Notes under the pieces: model-generated
What the model was told of the DNA's origin: nothing
The model's input: the letters and a program-made list of their open reading frames with translations, nothing else
The model's database searches: none
Program-made: the position numbers and the translations under genes
Assembly: GCA_019421105.1 (NCBI GenBank)
Contig: JAHZFY010000003.1
Span: forward strand, 1-27,857
Direction: 5' to 3'
From: a bacterium
Lineage (GTDB): Bacteria; Bacillota_I; Bacilli_A; RFN20; CAG-826
DNA: 27,857 nucleotides
In this document: piece by piece, positions 23,262 through 27,857 of the stretch
Layout: each line of letters opens with the position of its first letter
Position numbering within the stretch: the first letter of the stretch is position 1

Positions 23262-24384
23262 ATTTTTCAAACATTTCTTTCAAATTAATTTTTTGATATC
23301 CACCAAATTGTTTTTCTTTTATTTTTGGATAGCAATTGGAGTTATTAAAGAATGTGAAAACTTCTTCACATTTTTTGTCCATATCTAAGTCAGTAAATAA
23401 ATCAGGATAAGAAATTGATGCGGCAAAATAAGCATTGCAGTAAGCAATTTCTAAATTAGTGAAATAGCCATTATATGGCATCTGCAAGTAGACTTCATTA
23501 TTTTTAAAAGCACTCATGGAATTAAAAATCGCAGCTTTCTCATCTACTAAATATTGTTGTTTAAAGATATTTAGACCTCCTGCATCAATAATGATTTTAT
23601 CTGGATCCATCTTCAATAATTTTTCTAAATCGACATTTTGTTGATAGCCTTCATAACCATTGATATCCAAAACATTTTTAATATTAGAAACATCAAAAAT
23701 AGAATATTGAGCTGTGGATGATTCAATACCATGCGCGCCAAAATTGCTTTGACATCCTATATATAAGCTTGGTTTATCTTCTTCTGGTATATCTTTTGTT
23801 AAATTGTTTAATTCATTTTTGATGTTTTCTATATACGTTATTAATTCTAAGCTTCGTTCTTTTTTATCAAAAACATTTCCTAATAACGTTATTGATTCTT
23901 TGATTTTTTCATTAAAAGCTTCTGTTTTTCCATAACTCAGACATATGACAGGCTTATTAATTTGCTTAGACAATTTATCATTTGCTTCAATATTTGGAAG
24001 TGTAGAAATGACAACATCAGGATTACAAGCCAAGATTTTTTCACTATCTCCAAATTGGCCTTGTGGTCCTCCTGTTCCACAAGATGGTAGGGAATCAAAA
24101 TATTCCTCGTTAACCATTTGATATGGTCTTAATGGCAAATTTTTTCCAATTGGTGAAGAGACTCGATCGATATCTTCAACCCCGCATAATAATGATAAAT
24201 CACATGTATATGAATATAATCTTAAGGCTCCCGCGCCTATACAAACGACTTTTTCTATAGTGTTTGGTAAATAAACTTTCCTGTTCAAAACATCAACAAT
24301 GAATGTACCATCATTATTTGTGTTTGGCCCACAAGAACTTAATAACATCAAACTAGCAAATGCTAAACCGTATATTTTTTTCAT
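23254..24384 (-). CDS. FecB/BtuF-type ABC transporter substrate-binding lipoprotein
   Basis: Extracellular lipoprotein that captures an iron complex, haem, corrinoid or similar metal compound. The signal is MKKIYGLAFASLMLLSSC, lipid-accepting Cys18, from the third of three tandem ATGs (24384). That start has GGAG 8 nt upstream, while the ATG at 24390 would sit only 2 nt from it. The mature protein has the two-lobed TroA-like pattern: KVVCIGAGALRLYSYTCD, then a Gly-rich CGTGGPQGQFGDSEKILACN, then PDVVIST and KIIIDAGG. It contains several Tyr residues, but no ligand can be assigned. Confidence 0.9.
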   Translation of the reverse strand: MKKIYGLAFASLMLLSSCGPNTNNDGTFIVDVLNRKVYLPNTIEKVVCIGAGALRLYSYTCDLSLLCGVEDIDRVSSPIGKNLPLRPYQMVNEEYFDSLPSCGTGGPQGQFGDSEKILACNPDVVISTLPNIEANDKLSKQINKPVICLSYGKTEAFNEKIKESITLLGNVFDKKERSLELITYIENIKNELNNLTKDIPEEDKPSLYIGCQSNFGAHGIESSTAQYSIFDVSNIKNVLDINGYEGYQQNVDLEKLLKMDPDKIIIDAGGLNIFKQQYLVDEKAAIFNSMSAFKNNEVYLQMPYNGYFTNLEIAYCNAYFAASISYPDLFTDLDMDKKCEEVFTFFNNSNCYPKIKEKQFGGYQKINLKEMFEKYE

Positions 24385-24386
24385 CA

Positions 24387-25151
24387 TCATAACTCCTCAT
24401 CTATGTATGCAAAATTTTGATTATCTTTTTTTATCATCTTAATATTCACATTAAAACTCTTTGATAAAATTTCTTCACTTAGTAAATTTGGAGGACCAAA
24501 AAACCCAATTTCACCATCGTTTAAAACTATGATTTTATCAAAAAACTTAATAGCAAAATTAATGTCTTGTAAATTCATTAAAACTATTTTGTTATCTATC
24601 TTTGCAATTTTTTTCATTATTTTTATCATCTCAATTTGATTTTTTATATCTAAATTGCTTGTTGGTTCATCAAAATACATTAACTTTGCATCTTGAACCA
24701 TAGCTCTAGCAATAGCCACTTTTTGCTTTTGTCCGCCGGATAAATCATTGACATTTTTAAAGCTTAATGTCGTTAAATTTAATTCATCAATAACCTTTTT
24801 TACTGCTTTTAAATCATCATCAGTTGGTGAAAAATTAATATATGGTATCCTGCCTATCAATATTGATTCAAATACACTAGCGTTAGGAAACGATATATTT
24901 TGAGGAACATAAGAAATTGTTTTTGCTAATTCTTTTTTTGATATGTCTTTTATATCTTTTTTATCTACAAAAACGACATTTTTTTCAATTTTTAATAGAT
25001 TTAGGATGCATTTCATTAATGTTGTTTTACCTACACCATTACAACCAATGATTGCAACGCATTCACTAGGTTCAATAGAAAAGTTTAATCCTTTTAAAAT
25101 AATATCTTTGCCATTGTAAGAATAGGATAAATTTTTAACTTCTAAACTCAT
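24387..25151 (-). CDS. FecE-type ABC transporter ATP-binding protein
   Basis: Cytoplasmic ATPase that powers uptake through the neighbouring permease. From the start at 25151 the product is 254 residues. It has Walker A GCNGVGKTT (about 36-44), Q-loop YVPQNISFP, signature LSGGQKQKVAIARA (about 137-150), and Walker B LMYFDEP (about 157-163) with the catalytic Glu. The ATG at 25151 follows the permease stop by one base; an ATG at 25160 would add three residues with an 8-bp overlap. AGGA precedes both. The gene ends in TGA, which supports the standard code. Confidence 0.94.
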   Translation of the reverse strand: MSLEVKNLSYSYNGKDIILKGLNFSIEPSECVAIIGCNGVGKTTLMKCILNLLKIEKNVVFVDKKDIKDISKKELAKTISYVPQNISFPNASVFESILIGRIPYINFSPTDDDLKAVKKVIDELNLTTLSFKNVNDLSGGQKQKVAIARAMVQDAKLMYFDEPTSNLDIKNQIEMIKIMKKIAKIDNKIVLMNLQDINFAIKFFDKIIVLNDGEIGFFGPPNLLSEEILSKSFNVNIKMIKKDNQNFAYIDEEL

Positions 25152-25152
25152 T

Positions 25153-26220
25153 TTATGCATCCTTTCCTTTTAATAACAAATATATAAACATTGGTCCGCC
25201 TAAAAGCGATGTTATAGCCCCAACAGGTAAGTTAGACCCACTAAAAATCAAAGTTCCAAATAGATATGAGACCAACAATAAACAAGAGCCAAATAAAAAT
25301 GATGTAGGTATAAGGAATCTAAAATCCTCCCCTATTATTTTTTTCATGATTTGTGGAGCAATCAATCCAACAAATCCTATAATTCCTAAAAAGGCAACAC
25401 AAACAGATGTTATTAAAGATGCTAATAAAAGAGATATTATTGTAGTTTTTTCAACCTTAATGCCTAATGAATTAGCGATATCATATCCAGATGTAATTGC
25501 ATTATATTCCCATCTTTTAAATAAAAAATATATTAATGATATGACGATGACTATTGTCATGATTATGATTTCAATATAAGTCGCTCTTGATAAATCTCCA
25601 AACATCCAATAAACAGCGCTTGCTAATTCGGTATCTGTTGCAAAGTATTGTATCAACGTCGTTCCTGCTTGAAATATCGTCCCAATTGCAACACCTGCTA
25701 GTATAATTGAGGAATTAGAAAATTTTTTAAATTTGGCGAGCAATAAAATTAAACCTATAGATAGTATAGAAAATACAAAAGAGAAAATTGAAACAACATA
25801 TGGGCTGCTAGATAAAAATGTATCGTTAGTTAAACTGCTTCCAAAACCAAAGGAAATAATGGCAACATTAGCGCCAAATGCTGCGGCATTTCCTACACCT
25901 AATGTCGAAGGGGAAGCCATTGGATTTTTTAAAACATTTTGCATGACACATCCTGAAATTGCTAAACCGCCACCTGCAATAATCGCCGCTAGTGCTTTAG
26001 GTATTCTAATGTTATAAATTATCAAAATATTATTTTCATCACCTATTTGTAATAAGCCTAATATAACTTCCTTTATACTTAAAAAACTCGAGCCGATACA
26101 AATTGCTAAAACAAAGAAAAGCAAAACCAATGAAGCCAATATAATGATTGAAATATATCTATTAGTTATTTTTTTCCTATAAAGTGAGATTGCGTCTTGC
26201 TTTGTCTTTTTATTAACCAT
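25153..26220 (-). CDS. FecCD-family ABC transporter permease
   Basis: Integral membrane permease for metal-chelate, haem or corrinoid uptake. The 355-residue product has about ten hydrophobic helices and the family pattern RIPKALAAIIAGGGLAISGC, VMQNVLKNPMASPSTLGVGN and, near the C-terminus, GFVGLIAPQIMKKIIGEDFR with SNLPVGAITSLLGGP. Only one permease gene is present, so it is predicted to act as a homodimer. First gene of the operon. The ATG at 26220 has no ribosome binding site, and a -10 box ends six bases before it. It is divergent from the TetR-type gene, whose product probably controls it. Confidence 0.94.
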   Translation of the reverse strand: MVNKKTKQDAISLYRKKITNRYISIIILASLVLLFFVLAICIGSSFLSIKEVILGLLQIGDENNILIIYNIRIPKALAAIIAGGGLAISGCVMQNVLKNPMASPSTLGVGNAAAFGANVAIISFGFGSSLTNDTFLSSSPYVVSIFSFVFSILSIGLILLLAKFKKFSNSSIILAGVAIGTIFQAGTTLIQYFATDTELASAVYWMFGDLSRATYIEIIIMTIVIVISLIYFLFKRWEYNAITSGYDIANSLGIKVEKTTIISLLLASLITSVCVAFLGIIGFVGLIAPQIMKKIIGEDFRFLIPTSFLFGSCLLLVSYLFGTLIFSGSNLPVGAITSLLGGPMFIYLLLKGKDA

Positions 26221-26226
26221 AAGTTC

Positions 26227-26255
26227 ATACTACAATTAATAGATATTTTAGGCAA
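26227..26255 (-). promoter_or_regulatory. promoter of the uptake operon (leaderless layout)
   Basis: On the minus strand TTGCCT (26250-26255), 17 nt, then TAGTAT (26227-26232), each 4 of 6 to consensus, with exactly six bases to the ATG of the permease gene. Two ATAGATATTTT direct repeats (26239-26249 and 26261-26271, 22 bp apart) lie in the spacer and just upstream of the -35. Confidence 0.5.
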
Positions 26256-26302
26256 CATATATAGATATTTTGTTTTCTTTTTATTGAAAAATATAAAACT
26301 TA

Positions 26303-26322
26303 TAGAACATAATGTTTGATAT
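26303..26322. promoter_or_regulatory. TetR-type operator, copy 1
   Basis: TAGAACATAATGTTTGATAT contains the perfect palindrome AACAT-A-ATGTT. It matches copy 2 at 16 or 17 of 20 positions and lies in the divergent region between the TetR gene and the uptake operon. Binding by the adjacent regulator is inferred from position. Confidence 0.6.
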
Positions 26323-26326
26323 CTAT

Positions 26327-26356
26327 TTGACAATAGAACATTGTGTTTGGTATTTT
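26327..26356 (+). promoter_or_regulatory. promoter of the TetR-family regulator gene
   Basis: A perfect TTGACA (26327-26332), 18 nt, then TATTTT (26351-26356). Transcription should begin near 26363, leaving about 10 nt before the ATG, with AGGTGA (26363-26368) at the very 5' end. The second operator covers most of the spacer, the classic arrangement for autorepression. Confidence 0.65.
26334..26353. promoter_or_regulatory. TetR-type operator, copy 2 (inside the regulator's promoter)
   Basis: TAGAACATTGTGTTTGGTAT contains AACA-TTG-TGTT and repeats copy 1 with a period of 31 bp, about three helical turns, so both copies face the same side of the DNA. It lies between the -35 and -10 of the regulator promoter. 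Confidence 0.6.
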
Positions 26357-26372
26357 ATGAATAGGTGATAAT

Positions 26373-26927
26373 ATGGACAAACGAATAGAAAATACAATTA
26401 TTAAAATACAAGATGCTTTTAAAATGATTTTATATAAGAAATCATATAATTCGATTACTATACAAGAAATCATAAAAGAAGCCAATATTGCAAGAAGTAC
26501 ATTTTATGCTCACTACGAAACAAAAGATGACTTATTAAAATCAATTTTTAAAGATATATTTGATCATGTCTTTTCTCATTATTTGCAAAGTGAACAATCT
26601 CATGATTTTTCAAATGCTTCCATATTTGAATATACTCATTTTATTACTCATATTTTCTATCATATAAAAGATGAAAAAGACTTTATTCACGCAATTTTGA
26701 TATCAGAAGCAAAAACGTTTTTTATTAATGAAATCAAAAAAGAATTAACAATGTTTGCAAATGAATGCTTATTGCATCAGCTATTCAAAAATAAAAATAT
26801 TCCAAACGAATTAAAATTTAGATCAATAATTAATAACTTTACTCTTTTATTAGATTATTGGAATGATACAAATTTTAAAGATAGCCCTGAAAAACTTACT
26901 GAATATTTTTTAATATTAAATAATTAA
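26373..26927 (+). CDS. TetR/AcrR-family transcriptional regulator
   Basis: DNA-binding regulator of 184 residues. The N-terminal helix-turn-helix is typical: IIKIQDAFKMILYKKSYNSI, TIQEIIKEANIARSTFYAHY and ETKDDLLKSIF (about 8-57). The C-terminal part is helical and has no recognisable ligand motif. AGGTGA lies 4 nt before the ATG. It is divergent from the FecDEB-methyltransferase operon, and paired operators lie between them, so it most likely represses itself and perhaps the uptake genes. Use of TetR rather than Fur suggests response to the imported compound. Its stop is only 8 bp from the end of the convergent GIY-YIG gene. Confidence 0.9.
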   Translation: MDKRIENTIIKIQDAFKMILYKKSYNSITIQEIIKEANIARSTFYAHYETKDDLLKSIFKDIFDHVFSHYLQSEQSHDFSNASIFEYTHFITHIFYHIKDEKDFIHAILISEAKTFFINEIKKELTMFANECLLHQLFKNKNIPNELKFRSIINNFTLLLDYWNDTNFKDSPEKLTEYFLILNN

Positions 26928-26935
26928 ATTGGCAT

Positions 26936-27772
26936 TCAGTTTTGTTTTCTATAAATTTGATCTAGAGTTTTTCCGTCTTTATTTTTCCATTCCATCCAGC
27001 CATTAGACGAGCCTCCTAATATAAAATCACTTGCACCACTAGGAGTATTAAATTCAATTGTAACATTTAAAATATATTTGTCGTTGTCTTTTGTAATATC
27101 ACCATTTTCTAATAACTTTTTTCTCATCACGTTATATTTTTCTATTGCAACTGATTTCGAAATATTTACAACGGAACCTTCTAATACTTGAAATTTGTCT
27201 CCATCATAAATTCCATACGCAATTATTCCATTTCGTGTAGTGTGAAAAATAGATGATTCATTTATGTTTTTCTTTGCATTGTCCATTCTATAACCTTGTG
27301 TGGCCATTATAAATTTAATTTCTTCATAAATTTCTTCGATAAATGGCAAGTCATATTCATCTATTTCATATTTTGGTTGAACAGCGTTTACAATTTCATA
27401 TCTATTCGATTCATATGCTTTTAATATTGCGTGTTCTTCTAATCCACTAATCATATCAAGAGAAAATGTTTTATTATCAGCAAGAAACATAATCGCTTTA
27501 TTCCAAAAATCTTTTGAACGATTATGATCTTCAAGTCTATTTACGCCGTTTCGAGTCTGTCCGATATAAATTTGCGCAATTTTATTTTCATCATTTTCAT
27601 TAATAAGATAATAAATCCCAGGACGATTTATACCTGTTATTTTTTTAGAGTCCGACAATAATGGACGAGGGATAACGTAAGTTGTCATTGTAGACAGATG
27701 TCGTCTTATAGAACGAATCCCATCAGGTTGCCCATTATGATAGATAATTTCTAATTTTTTACTAGTTGCCAT
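26936..27772 (-). CDS. GIY-YIG nuclease-domain protein with C-terminal DUF4357
   Basis: The 278-residue protein has a GIY-YIG fold: PGIYYLINE (51-59), IYIGQT (68-73) and the following Arg79 and His83, then a helix with Glu112/Glu113 and Asn129, which fit the catalytic Arg/Glu/Asn set. The C-terminal end FNTPSGASDFILGGSSNGWM with KDGKTLDQIY (about 240-275) matches DUF4357, a domain often next to such nucleases. The function of this combination is unknown; defence, repair and mobile-element roles are all possible. No partner gene is in the window. GGAGAA lies 6 nt before the ATG, and the gene has its own promoter. Confidence 0.85.
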   Translation of the reverse strand: MATSKKLEIIYHNGQPDGIRSIRRHLSTMTTYVIPRPLLSDSKKITGINRPGIYYLINENDENKIAQIYIGQTRNGVNRLEDHNRSKDFWNKAIMFLADNKTFSLDMISGLEEHAILKAYESNRYEIVNAVQPKYEIDEYDLPFIEEIYEEIKFIMATQGYRMDNAKKNINESSIFHTTRNGIIAYGIYDGDKFQVLEGSVVNISKSVAIEKYNVMRKKLLENGDITKDNDKYILNVTIEFNTPSGASDFILGGSSNGWMEWKNKDGKTLDQIYRKQN

Positions 27773-27825
27773 TATTGGTTCTCCATTACTTTATAAATCT
27801 GTAAGTATAACTTTGTTTGATACAT

Positions 27826-27854
27826 ATTATATCATGTTCGTTTTATAGTATTAA
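27826..27854 (-). promoter_or_regulatory. extended -10 promoter of the GIY-YIG gene
   Basis: On the minus strand TTAATA (27849-27854), 17 nt, then TGA-TATAAT (box 27826-27831), a perfect extended -10. The 5' untranslated region would be about 47 nt. Nothing else is seen in 27773-27857. Confidence 0.7.
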
Positions 27855-27857
27855 GTT

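Overview
The window comes from a low-GC Gram-positive genome, most likely the Bacilli/Erysipelotrichia/Mollicutes-related group of Bacillota. The evidence is the strongly AT-rich accessory DNA, the gene order of the ribosomal cluster, zinc-type S14, lipobox secretion signals and FecBDE-type uptake. UGA is a stop (the glycosyltransferase at 16840-17793 and the uptake ATPase at 24387-25151 both end in TGA), so the Mycoplasma/Spiroplasma code does not apply. The taxonomic call is inference from content only.

Region 1 (1-11011, minus strand) is an S10-spc ribosomal protein operon: rpsJ-rplC-rplD-rplW-rplB-rpsS-rplV-rpsC-rplP-rpmC-rpsQ-rplN-rplX-rplE-rpsN-rpsH-rplF-rplR-rpsE-rplO-secY-adk (adk cut by the window edge). 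One near-consensus sigma-A promoter (10983-11011) drives it through a structured leader of about 110 nt. rpmD (L30) is missing from its usual place between rpsE and rplO. Several r-proteins (S5, L22, L5, L23, S17, L3) carry charged or Ala-rich tails.

Region 2 (11061-14562, minus strand) is a queuosine salvage operon, queT-tgt-queA-queH. A preQ1-I (type II-like) riboswitch overlaps the queT ribosome binding site and an intrinsic terminator lies after queH. The genes cover uptake of preQ1, its insertion into tRNA, conversion to epoxyqueuosine and reduction to queuosine.

Region 3 (14603-17793) has a secreted M6-family lipoprotein metalloprotease translationally coupled to a degenerate kinase-like protein, with a divergent GT2 glycosyltransferase on the plus strand.

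Region 4 (17783-22676, minus strand) is a three-gene operon: a membrane protein fused to a DUF2188 domain, then two ABC exporter half-transporters whose motifs predict a heterodimer with one degenerate ATP site. A nested inverted repeat surrounds its -10 box.

Region 5 (22683-26927) is a tightly packed FecD-FecE-FecB-methyltransferase uptake operon (minus strand), divergent from a TetR-family regulator (plus strand). The 152-bp intergenic region holds two palindromic operator-like repeats 31 bp apart; one lies inside the tetR promoter.

Region 6 (26936-27857) is a GIY-YIG/DUF4357 protein with its own extended -10 promoter.

Two translation modes seem to coexist. Ribosomal and most operon-internal genes have strong AGGAGG sites, while several first or possible first genes have no such site and a -10 box ending 6-7 nt before the ATG, as expected for leaderless mRNAs. 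I saw no transposases, CRISPR arrays, rRNAs or tRNAs, and no stretch over 300 bp lacks a gene.
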